Positions 10,338-21,423 of a stretch of 64,000 nucleotides of DNA are shown piece after piece. This stretch comes from Opeltia flavorubescens (lineage: Eukaryota; Ascomycota; Lecanoromycetes; Teloschistales; Teloschistaceae). Within the stretch, counting starts at the first letter, position 1; every line of letters begins with the position of its first letter. The DNA lies in NCBI GenBank assembly GCA_000442125.1, contig KE546969.1, positions 186,001 to 250,000 of the forward strand, written 5' to 3'. The position numbers and the translations under genes were made by a program. Below the pieces are notes generated by a model. The model ran no database searches. It was not told the origin of the DNA and saw only the letters and a program-made list of their open reading frames with translations.

Positions 10338-13085
10338 TCACCTCAGAGACTCGTCTCGCATCCTCTGATCATCCGTGTGGCCCTGCATGCGGTTTAAATA
10401 CTGAGTGAAAGCAGAAGAGACCGATAGGGCCTGTTCGAGATGGCCATAATCAAGTCGTTCCTTCCTGAAGATGGCCAACTGCCGAGCAGTCGTGAGAACA
10501 TTCCGAATTTGACGCCCATTGAGCTCTTTACCAGCAAGATCATCAAGTCGGAATTTGATCTCATCAAAATTGACATCTTCCTCATCCTCCTCAAGCATAT
10601 CTAGGAAATTCTGCCAAATTGTCTTGCGAGCAGATCGATTAAGATTTTCATAATGAAGCGCGACCTGGATTCGTGATTTGAAAGCTTCATCAAACATGCC
10701 GATGCGATTGCTGGTTAGAATTAAGATCCCATCATAGTATTCGAGAATGCGAAGGAAAACGGAAACAAGGCTGTTTCGCTTCAGATCAGATGTCGATCGC
10801 TCCTCCAGAAATACGTCAGCCTCATCTAGGAGGAGTACACAATTCCAAGTCTTTCCGAGATGCAATACCGTGTTCAGGTATTTCTCGACGGCTTCTGTGT
10901 TCGTTCCAACATCTCCACATGTGACACGATAAAGAGGCATTTTGGCAATTTCTGCAACACTTTCGGCAGTCAATGTCTTCCCAGTCCCTGGGCCACCGTG
11001 CATGAGCATAATCAAACCATTGCCTTTTCCACTGGTGATATCTGTCCGCTTGCCTGCAACTCCGAGGCCTTGTTTAACGCCCCTCTGCAAAGTCCGGACC
11101 ATGACAAGGGCTCGAACGAGGTCTTTGGTTTGGGAGGGGAGGACTAGTCTTTCGAATGCCATCATATTCCAAGACACTGGGTAGATGTCATCAACGAAGA
11201 GCTTGATCCATTTCTTCTCATTTAGATAGAAGCCATGGATATCTGACGGCATCAGAAGTAGGGAAGTCTCTGAAGGCTGTTGCTCAATGTTAAGGTATGC
11301 TGGCATTCGATCAAAAGCATGAGTGGGAAATGGTCTGGTGAATTGAAACGTGTTCGCGTTTTCATGCATCTTTTTGTAGACTTTATTGTCCACCATGAAT
11401 CGAGCATCGGGCTTCACTGATCAGATTCATTGTTCAAAGTTGACTGAGTATTGGACTTACATAGTATTGATCTCTTGCAACATTCCATCCCTTGTACGTT
11501 ATTTGCGTTGCGGTCCGAAGACTCCAATACTTTTGGCCTCGCTTGCGAACCGATTCCTTCGTCTCGGGCGTTGCAAATGACAAGGGATATGCAGCTAGAT
11601 CTTGAATCTTCATGGTCTTCGCCACCATGGGCAGGACATCGAGGATACTCTGTTTACGAGCGAAGCCTGAGCCGTCAGTCTGGAAAGACCAACATTTGAG
11701 TTCTACTCCGCCGGTGCTGCTAATAGTAGGCCATTCCTGCAAAACAAAGACTGCAGGCTTTTCATTTGCCTCACTTAGTATTAGATCGTTGGGTTTGAAC
11801 AAATATAGAACATGCTCTTGGTCGACTAATCCACCTTCGAAAAGGCTCTTAGCTGCGAGGAATTCTGCACAAAATCGTTGATCTATGTATCTCAAAAGGG
11901 CATGGACATGTTGCGTTGTTTCGTTATGCTCTGATGCACATTTCTTAAGTAGTTCTAGATGGTGGAAAAGGAATAGGTTTGCGGGCTCGATTTTGTTCCG
12001 GTTGGACGAGTCGTAGTCGCTAAAGGGCTGGAAATAACACGTGGCGATCGTCCGCACTGTATCTTTCAGTAGCTTTGACTTCAGGTATATAGATTCGGTC
12101 CAGCGAAGAGGACTACCGGCCCTAGCCGCGAGAATAGAAGCTTCAGAACACTCCACCAATCGAATGACAACGAATGCAAGACCGTCTGTGTCATTGACGA
12201 TCAAGGCTTCTGGGTCAAACACGGGTTTTGTGCCTTGTAAGTGGGATGTTCGACGAGTGGAGTTGTTAAAACCATCCATTACGCTGGGGGCATCATGGAA
12301 CGCTGGCACGGTGTGTATGTTCGCGTGAAGGTCATTGCACGAGATCTGGTAGAGAAGTTCATAATCGGGTGGTGGAGGACTCTGATCTAGATTAGCAACT
12401 GTAAGCGACGGTCTACATCCTTGCAAACGTGAGGATTACTAACGTCGATACTCCCATCTTGACCGGCGTCTCTTATCTCGGCATTGGTAGCATCATCGTT
12501 CCTCGTACTGCTAAGTTGACCCGATCCATCGGCACCATATTTCCGTTTTTTAGACTGTGGGCCGCTACCCATGTCAACACCTGACGCGGACATCTTGAGT
12601 GGAGTCTGCGACGTCTTGAAATCTGGCGAAGGTTGTCGAACGTGTATAGTCGGCCGCTGCCCCCTGAGATGCATTTCGGCAGCAGTCTTGCCGAATAGGA
12701 ATGGGTTTTCTGGAATATTCTGTTCTTGCCTTGCCCCCCAACTTCTCGTTTGACTCTGTTGCTCCATCATCAAGGGTGGGCTCTGTGATTGCTGAAAAGC
12801 ATGGAGCGGAGAGGAATGAAATGATGATTCGATATAGCGAGGTGGAGGGAGAGGAGGAGGGGCGGGGTATGCATGAGGTTGTGCTTCAGCCGAATGGAGT
12901 TCGCTATCGTTCAGGTCATTCGGCAGATAAAGCTTAGGATCTTCTCCGCTAAGCAGCTTCAGAGATGCGTCTAGACTGGCATTATGGCCTTCAGAAATAT
13001 CCTCTGAGATGGTCGCCTGCACGTTGTGAATGGACTTGCGTTGTTTATCTGAAAATAGGACCTGATAGTCTCGAGTTTGAACCAT
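10338..13085 (-). CDS. AAA ATPase with DUF7025-type N-terminal domain
   Basis: Three exons (13085-12440, 12398-11461, 11411-10338) give 885 aa. Residues 1-215 are low-complexity, rich in Pro, Gln and Ser. Residues about 220-530 form the DUF7025-type region seen before fungal AAA domains (YELLYQISC, DPEALIVNDTDG, PANLFLFHHLELLKK). The C-terminal AAA domain has Walker A GGPGTGKT near residue 664, Walker B LLLDEADVF near 720, a sensor TSNR, and the arginine-finger region FDEAFKSRIQVALHY. All key ATPase residues are visible, so it is probably active. Such ATPases are numerous in filamentous ascomycetes; the substrate is unknown. The first intron (41 bp) is unusually short, so the exon 1/2 boundary is the least certain point. 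Confidence 0.85.
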
Positions 13086-13545
13086 GCCTAATTAGACCCA
13101 TCAATGCTGAATCACTCAAAATGCTCGTCTTCCCCAAGGAAAGTCATGGGACTTCAATTGCATCAACGTAAAGCTAGCGGATCGAGTTCAGCGCGATGAA
13201 CTGAGATTGCCGCGCGCTTGGGAATATCCGGACGGAGAAAGCCGCTGGTCGATTCGGCAAATGAGCACATACCCTCACATACACGAGACAGTCCGAGGCC
13301 AATTACTTGTTGTTTGCCCGATCATCAATTTTTTAGATACATTAGGTCTTTGCTGTGAGACATGCATGCCAATTCAGCTCGGTCTTCGATGCGCAGTGAC
13401 AGCGGGGATATGGGCCCTTCACCGGAGAAACGTCTCAGTCTCACGGATCCTGGTATTGTTGCTTTACTTCCGAAAAACGCCTGATCTTTGGTTGACCATC
13501 TCCTAGCCATACTTCATCATCTATCAACGCGACCATGCTCCGGAG
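13086..13545. promoter_or_regulatory. Divergent intergenic region
   Basis: This 460-bp gap lies between the minus-strand AAA gene and the plus-strand helical-repeat gene and should hold both promoters. No specific binding motif could be assigned. An out-of-frame ATG at 13532 lies 14 bp before the chosen start of the downstream gene. Confidence 0.35.
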
Positions 13546-16500
13546 ATGCACCACCATAACGCTTATCCGTCTGGTCTCTCTCCACACCAGTCTCCTGTTC
13601 CTTCAGGACGAAGGAAATATTCATTCGTGCGTCAAGAAAGTAACAAAGGGCAGTTAGGAGCAATTCAGGGGCCACAGAGCCAAGATAAATCTTTGGCTTA
13701 TGTCAAAAACCTCACCGGAGCTTTGAGTGAAAGTCATGGCTCGTACCGACGCCGTCGCCATGCTCGAAAACTGGATCTTGGCTGCGTTCACCCCATGGAG
13801 CTGGAAAGACGACACAATTCAATCTCTGTGCCCGAATCTTCCAGGCGACCTTTGAAGCCTCACTTTTTCAGTATACGGCGAAAGAGCAGGCGCCTCAGGA
13901 TCAAGTTATCGAGTATACTTGCAACATACATCAAAGGCGTTTCTCATCTACCTGATACTGGTGGTGATATACGTCTCCCACCCGATACAGGATTGGTTGA
14001 ATTTGCTACTCACGAAACAGCCCTCAATGCGGCCTCCTTTGAGAAATCTCATCTATTGGCGATGATCACGCGTGAGGAAAGTGACCCTCAAAATCTCACG
14101 ACCCCGCAGAAAAACTTGGCAGCGAGGCGAGAATTGGAATCTCTCAACCGAATAGCTGCCCATCAGATTGAAATAGTTGCCGAAGAGTCTTTGAATTATC
14201 TTAGGACTCAAGGCTATGATCTTCGTGATCTTGCCGCCTGGCGCTGGATCTTGACTGGAAAGACTGCTGAGGAGGCAGCAAAGCGATTGGAATTCCTGGT
14301 GAAGCCAATGGGAGGGTTGTACTATGACTTCGGCCCTGTCCCCATGTTTGTCCTTTTTCGTCTATTGTTGAGGACTGATATGAGTTGGCGAGCTTTTTCG
14401 ATCTTATTACGACAAAGTTGGCAGATATTAGGATCGTCTGCTCTGGGCAAGCTCGACAATGATCTTGAGGATGACATGCAACCGGCAAGTACACAACGGT
14501 CTTTGGAGTTTATAGGACTAGATGCGCTGGTTATCCTCGTAGTCAGGCTTTTGAGACATGCACGCCGGGTTTGGCCCGCTGCTTCTGTGGAGATTGCAAA
14601 ATTATGGATTTATCACGCTAGGGTTGGTCGGAATTCAGAACAAACAGAGCTGAAAGCCATGACCGAGAGAGATCATACGAGGCTCTCATTCTGCTATAAC
14701 CGAATCTTATCACTACTTGCCTTGCCACCGAGCCAGTCGCCATTCCAGTCTCTCCAATACCGACAGCAAGCACAATTTATCATAATTCGGCAAATGAACG
14801 CTCTTGATCCACCATTGGTCATTAACAGCGAAGGTTATAAAGCAGTCGCCCTTGTTCAGCTAGCGCATCGTAAAACGCATCAAGAACAGAGGTGGGCCAG
14901 GCTGAAAGCAAAATCATGGCCACCATGGAAAGAAGACAAGCTCGGCGTCGATGCTTATGTTGGTGTTGAGCAAGGCATCAGCCGAGCTTCCAATTTCCTT
15001 AGCCAAGCGGCCGAAGCCGGGTATAGACCTTTGGATTGGGAAAAGTCCTCTGGTATATTGGCTGGCTGGGATACAGATCGCAGCCCGACAATTCAAAAAA
15101 GGTCAGTGATCGTCCCACGCTCTTCATCAGGCCGATTGTCCAGGAAAGGAAAGAAGGAGTCGGCATCTATGGGCAGGGATGAAGAGAATGACGCAGATGT
15201 CATTTGGGCAGCTAGGATCGCAGCTACGCGGACTCTTCTGGAAGCATGGACCTGCTTTCTGATGTGCAAAGAACAAAGTACGAACCTGACGTCGCTGATC
15301 TACCACGCAATATTCGAGAAAGTGATTTTCGAAGAGAAGCGAAATCAAGGTGAATTGCTCAGCAAATTCGAAGGGCAAGCCAACGCAGAGGATGAGATGG
15401 TGTTGCCAGGAGACGGCAAAGAAGTCTTTGAGTCCTCGATGTCCCAAAATCAAGCGATGTCTACTCGAGAGCCACTCCCAACGTTTGACACTCTGTTAAA
15501 TCAAATACTCAATGATCAGGTCCGGCCTTCAGGCAGGTTCCTGGCACTTCTCCTCAATCACGCAAGGTCATATGACGAAGGCGTCAAGATCTTGGAAGCC
15601 TCCGAACTGAGCGACTCGATGAAGGAAGTTCTATTGTTTTGGAGAGAGCAGCCAGTTCTGGATGTCGATACGCTTCTACAGAATCTACCTGACTGGCTTT
15701 TTGCTGCCTATATAGGCTTTCTCTGCAAATTTGCATATGTTCGGCAGAGGGATGAGTCGCCTATCCGTCAAGATCATCGAGTCCATCCGCAAGAAGTACA
15801 TGATGCTACTCTGCTGTTGAGGCATGCATTTAAGCTGGTCGCTAAACGAAGCCCCTTTTACCTACCTCCGTGGATCTCGCTACTGAAGTTGCTTGCTCAG
15901 CCAAAAAGCGTAGTCGTCCTGAAGAAGGTATCCTTGCATCCCAATAAGCAGGCTATCCCTAAGTTTCACAAGGCATGCCGGTTACTGGAATATATGGATG
16001 CACTAGATTTGGACCTGGACTTTGCCGCGTTCAAGCAATTGTGCAAAGTCTTCAAGAATTCCATGGTATCGGCCAGGCGTCTACTTGCAAACAGCAGCGA
16101 CGATCAAGAGAGAAGCGAGGCACAAGTCATCCTTAAGGACGGTCTTTCTTTAGTGAAGGCACGATTTTGGCGAATCGTTCAGACGACTGACACTCTGCAG
16201 GGAGACGAGAGGTCCCCAATTGAACCTTCCGGTTTGCTTTCAGGGCATTTGGATGTTTCGGAGGAGACTCTTCGACTCCCTAGGCTAGCTCGTATACCCC
16301 ATCCAGCCTACCTTCATGATTACATTCGATTGCTTGGCGAGGACGCAGACTCTAACGGCATCCTGGACCTCGTACGATGGATGTCCTTTTACTCCGCAGA
16401 AATTCTCGAAGAGGCACGAGAGTCGTCAAATGGGTCGACAGCGATGCGGAAATGTCTCACAGCTATAAGGGCCGTTATGGAGCAGCCTTTGGTGGAATCG

Positions 16501-16677
16501 ACAGAAAACGAAAAAGATGCTGCTGGAGAATTGGGATGGTGTAAAAATTGCTCGAAGCATTTGGAAGAAATTCGTGCAATCATCGAGAGCAATGAACTCT
16601 GGGATGGATGGCCTACGGATGAGGAAGTGGAGCATTATCTGTCTGTAGGCGAAGAGCGTTCAAAGATGCAATCATGA
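13546..16677 (+). CDS. Large helical, PPR-like conserved fungal protein (probably mitochondrial)
   Basis: A single uninterrupted frame of 1043 aa. From about residue 180 it is almost wholly alpha-helical in character, with repeated Leu/Ala/Trp-rich segments (DLAAWRWILTGKTAEEAAKR, DWEKSSGILAGWDTDRSPT, GRFLALLLNHARSYDEGVKI, LVRWMSFYSAEI). These resemble the pentatricopeptide-like alpha-solenoid proteins that ascomycetes import into mitochondria. No catalytic motif is visible. Residues 80-130 are Arg-rich. The N-terminus is uncertain: the 13546 ATG frame starts His/Ser-rich, while an overlapping ATG at 13532 in another frame begins MLRRCTTITLIRL, which looks more like a mitochondrial presequence but stops after about 40 codons. 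A missed 5' intron could join the two. Identity as a PPR protein is inferred from character only. Confidence 0.6.
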   Translation: MHHHNAYPSGLSPHQSPVPSGRRKYSFVRQESNKGQLGAIQGPQSQDKSLAYVKNLTGALSESHGSYRRRRHARKLDLGCVHPMELERRHNSISVPESSRRPLKPHFFSIRRKSRRLRIKLSSILATYIKGVSHLPDTGGDIRLPPDTGLVEFATHETALNAASFEKSHLLAMITREESDPQNLTTPQKNLAARRELESLNRIAAHQIEIVAEESLNYLRTQGYDLRDLAAWRWILTGKTAEEAAKRLEFLVKPMGGLYYDFGPVPMFVLFRLLLRTDMSWRAFSILLRQSWQILGSSALGKLDNDLEDDMQPASTQRSLEFIGLDALVILVVRLLRHARRVWPAASVEIAKLWIYHARVGRNSEQTELKAMTERDHTRLSFCYNRILSLLALPPSQSPFQSLQYRQQAQFIIIRQMNALDPPLVINSEGYKAVALVQLAHRKTHQEQRWARLKAKSWPPWKEDKLGVDAYVGVEQGISRASNFLSQAAEAGYRPLDWEKSSGILAGWDTDRSPTIQKRSVIVPRSSSGRLSRKGKKESASMGRDEENDADVIWAARIAATRTLLEAWTCFLMCKEQSTNLTSLIYHAIFEKVIFEEKRNQGELLSKFEGQANAEDEMVLPGDGKEVFESSMSQNQAMSTREPLPTFDTLLNQILNDQVRPSGRFLALLLNHARSYDEGVKILEASELSDSMKEVLLFWREQPVLDVDTLLQNLPDWLFAAYIGFLCKFAYVRQRDESPIRQDHRVHPQEVHDATLLLRHAFKLVAKRSPFYLPPWISLLKLLAQPKSVVVLKKVSLHPNKQAIPKFHKACRLLEYMDALDLDLDFAAFKQLCKVFKNSMVSARRLLANSSDDQERSEAQVILKDGLSLVKARFWRIVQTTDTLQGDERSPIEPSGLLSGHLDVSEETLRLPRLARIPHPAYLHDYIRLLGEDADSNGILDLVRWMSFYSAEILEEARESSNGSTAMRKCLTAIRAVMEQPLVESTENEKDAAGELGWCKNCSKHLEEIRAIIESNELWDGWPTDEEVEHYLSVGEERSKMQS

Positions 16678-16868
16678 TTATCATCGAACGTTCTGAAACC
16701 TGTACATGATACGACGTACTCAATTGAGCTTGATTTACGTACCCTTTTACATCTGATTTCTTCTGGATTTAGCCGGCTAGAACCGGCTTATGACGGCTAG
16801 TGAAGGCACTTCATAGCTCCGCTTCCTTTACAGGAACCTCCACGTTCAACTCTGTATTTTACTGTAGA

Positions 16869-18064
16869 ATGCATAGACTTGCCATTGTGTCCTTCAAATG
16901 TAATTACTGCCGACCAATCCTCCGCTCTGGCAGCAATGCATTCCAATTCGAGCCCATAGCACAATTTACAGCTCGGCGACTGCTCACGACAAGTACCCGA
17001 CTTCGAGATACACAGCAGTCACCGCAAGAGCAATCATATGAGAACATTCTCGAAAAGCAGCGGGCAGATCCCCTTATCAAAACCTGGGATGTACCTGCCC
17101 CTCATGTTGGCCACGTCCGAGTTCTTGCTCTCAAAAGCCCCCGCAACAAGAATGCCATCTCACAACAATTACTCGCCGAGCTAATTCACCACATCGAAGG
17201 ACTGAACAATGCGACAGAAGCTCAAGCTCGTGCATTTGAGAGAGGAGATGTAGGAGCTTCTTTGGGGAGAGTGACAAGAGCTCTTGTCATCAGCAGCGAC
17301 GTCGACGGCGTCTTTTGCGCTGGGGCTGATTTGAAGGCAAGGATGACAATGACGATGGATGAGTATGTGCACTCCGGTTTTGCCCCCAATCCATCCAGCA
17401 CACATCAGCCAGGGTTTTTGGAGTCAATGCTTCCCATGACGCTCCTCTGCGCTGTATTTGAACACCTTCTGACTATTTCCGCAGGACCAACCGATTCCTC
17501 GAACGATTACGCGGGACATTGAATCTGCTCCAAAGACTCCACATACCCACCATATCCGCCGTCTCATCTATCGCTCTCGGCGGTGGTCTTGAGCTCGCCT
17601 TAGCCACCGATTTCCGCGTCTTCACGCCTACGACTACTGTCGGCCTCCCTGAGACACGTCTAGGTATTATCCCCGGCGCTGGCGGCGCTCCAAGACTTCT
17701 CAATCTATTGGGGAAGACAAAAGCATCAGACATGATCCTTACAGGTCGGCGTATAAAAGGGGAAGAAGCTCTACGTATAGGTCTCTGTGATCGATTGTGC
17801 GGACCAAGCCTTGGAGAAATTCAGGAAGGGAAGATTGGAGATGATGTGCTTCGACAACATGCTTTGGATGGAGCACTGGAGATGGCGAAGGCTATATGTG
17901 AAGGTGGCCCTGCGACGACGTTGCCGTTGATGCGGTTGATGAAGAGTTCCGATCCGGCGGGTTACGAGAAGGAGGCATATGATATGGTGGTGAAGACCGA
18001 GGATAGGAATGGGGCCCTGAAAGCTTTCGCTGAGAAGAGAAAGCCGGTGTTTGTTGGGAAATGA
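16869..18064 (+). CDS. Mitochondrial enoyl-CoA hydratase/isomerase (AUH-like)
   Basis: Two exons (16869-17362, 17485-18064) give 357 aa. The start is the first ATG, MHRLAIVSFKC; the frame is open 69 bp further upstream but without an ATG. A basic presequence ending near RRLLTTSTRLRD suggests import into mitochondria. The crotonase fold shows GVFCAGADLK (first oxyanion-hole loop), ALGGGLELALATDFRV (second loop) and PETRLGIIPGAGG, which carries the family glutamate. The best relatives in character are methylglutaconyl-CoA hydratase (leucine breakdown) and general short-chain enoyl-CoA hydratases, which add water across trans-2-enoyl-CoA. The exact substrate cannot be read from sequence. The 122-bp intron falls after MTMDE in a usual position. 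It lies 191 bp after the PPR-like gene, on the same strand. Confidence 0.9.
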
Positions 18065-18296
18065 AGAATTATGAAAATTGCTTGATGATGGTGAAGAGGC
18101 AGATCGAAACAATCATGATTGGAAGATATCCTACTATGGACGCTATCGAGGGGCAAGAAATCGCCATCCGAGTAATCAGAAATCGCAAGCATCGAAATTA
18201 CCAAACAAGAACCGCCGCAGGAATCCCATAAATCCTCAATCACCCCGACTTTCAAACTACCACCACTGGTCTTGTCCTCCCTCCTCCTCTCAACGA

Positions 18297-18984
18297 CTAA
18301 TAAAGCCCCTCCCCCCCCTCACCCAACCCTCTAACCAACCTCTCCCCCTCCCTAACCACCTCATCAATCTCCACTTCCTTCCGATCCGAACACACAACCC
18401 ACATATACTCCGGATCCCCACTCATAGCCCAGACATCAAAAATATTCCGAATCTCCTCCGCCCTGGTGCGAACGGCGAATTTCTGGAATAGCACGGAGGA
18501 GATGGATGTTGCAGGGAGGGTGGTATGGTGGGTTAAGATCAAGATGTAGGATTTTGGGGTTGGGGGGTTGGGTGCTTTGAGGGTCATTGTGGTGGTGGTT
18601 CTGAGGGGGGATGGGGTTGGTGATGGAGTGGTGGTGTGGGGTTGGTAGGTCTGGTTCTTTGGGTGAGATGACGGGGTCTGTGTATTGATGTTCTGGCTCA
18701 GGGGTTTTGATAGGGGGGACGAAGGAGTCGTCGCGATGGCTGTGCAGCACTTGGCGTGGAAGATGGAAGATGCACTCGACGATGGTGACGGGTCTTTCAA
18801 GATATTGATCGATTTGACAATAATGTCTTGAACACTCCGAAAACAGAATTTTCTTGTGTAAAGCTGGATAAGTATTCGCAGTATATGCAGAAGCTGGAAG
18901 GATCTCTCTCGCAAACGCTGCATGATTTATATACCTGCCATCTCCGTCATCACCCCTTCCACTCCACTCGTTGTAGGGAGTCAT
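18297..18984 (-). CDS. Conserved fungal protein of unknown function
   Basis: Two exons (18984-18751, 18677-18297) give about 204 aa from MTPYNEWSG. Exon 1 encodes a compact conserved-looking part (GDGRYINHAAFAREIL, ILFSECSRHYCQIDQYLERP, VTIVECIFHLPRQ). Exon 2 begins with a Pro/Thr/Ser-rich linker and ends with a folded segment (SYILILTHHTTLPATSISSV, EEIRNIFDVWAMSGDPEYMW, then EVDEVVREGERL-like helix). A 73-bp intron with a GTGCTG donor and an ACACAG acceptor removes a frame shift between the halves. No domain is recognised. It converges on the enoyl-CoA hydratase gene. Confidence 0.55.
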
Positions 18985-19879
18985 CTTTCCAGAAAATCTT
19001 TGATTGAAATGCGGGAACAGAGTCAAATATCTTTGTGTTCACCCCTCGTGCTTCTAACATAGGACTAATATATTGTTGTTTTGATTAGCAGAACTCGACT
19101 GTAGACGTGTGGAGATGTCATCTTGATGCATAATTTTGAAGTGGAGTATTGATGCCGGGAGAGTGTATATCCTTAGTTATCAATTCGGAAACTACAGGTA
19201 GATAAAATCAATAGTTGAATCACCCAATAATTGTGAAACCCTTTAAGCTTTTCACTCCTGCCACATGTTGACACTTTTGCATATAGTGAAGTCTAAGAAT
19301 CGCTTAGTATATCGGCTAGACTCTCCTTCAGCGCTAAACCTTTCATAGAATTCTTCAAATTCTTTTTTTGTTGAGGATGTGTGAGCGGTTGGCAAGTATG
19401 AAACACCCATGTATTTTGTAAAAATGGGAGAATGCAATTGAATGTAAACACTTGAATTCTTCAATACTATAATTCTTCTCTATCCAAGTAATCGTGATAT
19501 GGACTCACTAGCTGGGGTATGTTAGTATCTTATCCTTTCAGGGGACTTTTTTAACTCACATATACAGTGACAGCATAGAAATGGCTGGTATACAGCAAGA
19601 TCTCTCAAACCTTCGAGTTACTCAACCTCCACTTGAGTATCCTCAACCTCTTGATATCTTACGGCTTTTCTCCTGAGACCAACGGATACCGCCTAAACTC
19701 TCAACCAATTCGCGCGATATTCGATTCTACTTGAGAACTGGATGCCGACGGCACGGATTGCCGCACTGCGGTATTATACTTCCTGCGGACGCGGTATGCC
19801 ATTCAACAATACATTGCAGGAAGGCATATATTCCCGAATGAAGCTGAACACTGACAGCGTGGCCCTACAATTGGGAGCG
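18985..19879. other. Intergenic, one weak minus ORF
   Basis: A 70-codon minus ORF at 19252-19464 contains SAEGESSRYTKRFLDF but has no known relative here and no clear splice partner. Otherwise nothing was recognised. Confidence 0.4.
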
Positions 19880-21423
19880 TTAAGTTATATTCTTGCTATA
19901 GTAGCGGCAGGTCGTTTCGTGGCTTTCATTGCCATGATCTCGAATCGGCTCGTAGGGGGCGAGACATTGCCAGCAAAACTCGAACCCGCAGCTGTAGCCT
20001 TTCACGACCACCTGTGTCAGAGATAGGTTTTTTTCAAAGGCGGAAAACATACGCCTTACATGTCATATGGTCGCAACCTTTATTCTTCTCGATTGGGGCA
20101 TTACACCCACGACCAGGACATCTCTTTGATACTCTCTCAATGAGCCACAGAGATGATTCATTCTCCATCCGGTGCTGGTTCTCCCTCTGGTGCCTGTTCT
20201 CTATGTCGTCGTATTGCGAGCACGTCAAGCCTTCATGCCATGGTCTTGAGTGCATGTAGCACATTCTAAAGCCACACTCCGCGCATGTCATCAGCGGTTC
20301 GGCCTCTCCGGCTTCATGGATCTGGCCCATTTGGCAGGTGCTGCGCAAACACTTGCGGTACCGCGGCTCGTTCTTCAAGGTGTCACTGACCATGTATTTC
20401 TGGTACCTTCACTTCGTTAGCGAACTCCGCCATCGAGGGGGTTGACGGCAGCTACCTTTGGACAGTCTCTTCGGACGAGTATCTTTCGACTGTATTGCTA
20501 TCCAACTTAGCAGGACATAGAGGGCAGGTTAATTCATCCCAGCGTTTGCAGTCTAACTGTGCAGCAATGGCCCGAGCAAGGCAATCCAGACAAACACCGC
20601 CCTCGTGCTCACATTCCCGAGTCAATGGAAGTCGCTTTACGTCTTGATCAAAACATACCTCGCATGGGGAAGTCGTCTCGAGCGGAAAATCTTGGTCCTG
20701 GATAGGAAGTTGTGCGTCTGGTGACAGAATCAGATGCAGATTCAGAAGAAAGTGCTGGTCGTCTGATAGATCGCTGTATGGATTGATGTTACAGCAGGAC
20801 TGACGATTGATCCAAGCAAAGATATTTCGAAAGCACGTATCGCGCCTTGCCAGCTCGTGCACGGAAGTAGAAAAAGGCAGTCCGATGCTTGACAGATTTC
20901 CTAACAGTATTTGGAGAAAGTACTGTATTGTAAACTGACAGTTTGGGCACCATGTATCGTATGACTCCTCCTTGGCGAGGGTCCGGGTTCGCTGCCACGC
21001 ATCTTTTATCAAGGTTTCGAAGATATTGAACGCGAGCGATTCCTGTTGAGGCTCTCGCCCAGCGAGATCGTCCAGGAAGCTTACAGCGCTCTCGAAGGCT
21101 TGGTTGGAAGCGTGTATCGCGCTGAGGAATGCCTCGTAGCTAATAGCACTTTCATGGTTTGCGCCGGTTGCAACCGGTCTAGGACATCAGAGTCAGCCTG
21201 GATTTGCTCAAAAGCTCTCTGGCCTGGTCGAGTTCGAGCGCTGTAAATCATGCTCCGTCAATCGCACCAAGATATTTCGAACCATTATCAAATCAAATAA
21301 GACATGGTAGGGAAAGAAATGAACGTACCTTAGCATACATGTTTTGCATTCAAAGGAGCTTTCGACGTCCGTCTTCGATCGGGTAAAGATGCTCAGGACT
21401 TTGGATACGCCTTTGAAACGCAT
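19880..21423 (-). CDS. RBR-type E3 ubiquitin ligase (RING1-IBR-RING2)
   Basis: The C-terminal half carries a full RBR module. RING1 is CEVCFDQ...CEHEGGVCLDCL...CPLC. The IBR is CLRSTCQMGQIHEAG...CAECGFRMCYMH...C. RING2 is CPGRGCNAPIEKNKGCDHMTC followed, after a 61-bp intron (19992-20052), by KACGFEFCWQCLAPYEPIRD and a stop at 19880. The Cys in GCDHM aligns with the catalytic thioester cysteine of RBR ligases, so transfer activity is expected. Another intron (GTAGCT...GTGAAG) precedes YQKYMVSDTL. The N-terminal part begins MRFKGVSKVLSIF at 21423 and includes a helical stretch (YEAFLSAIHASNQAFESA), but exon joins between about 20880 and 21330 are unresolved. Fungal RBR proteins of this type are numerous and mostly uncharacterised; the substrate is unknown. 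Confidence 0.8.

Noticed and set aside
21270-21300. tRNA B-box-like GGTTCGAAATA on the minus strand
   Set aside because: It lies within the probable first intron of the RBR gene, and no A-box or cloverleaf pairing was seen.
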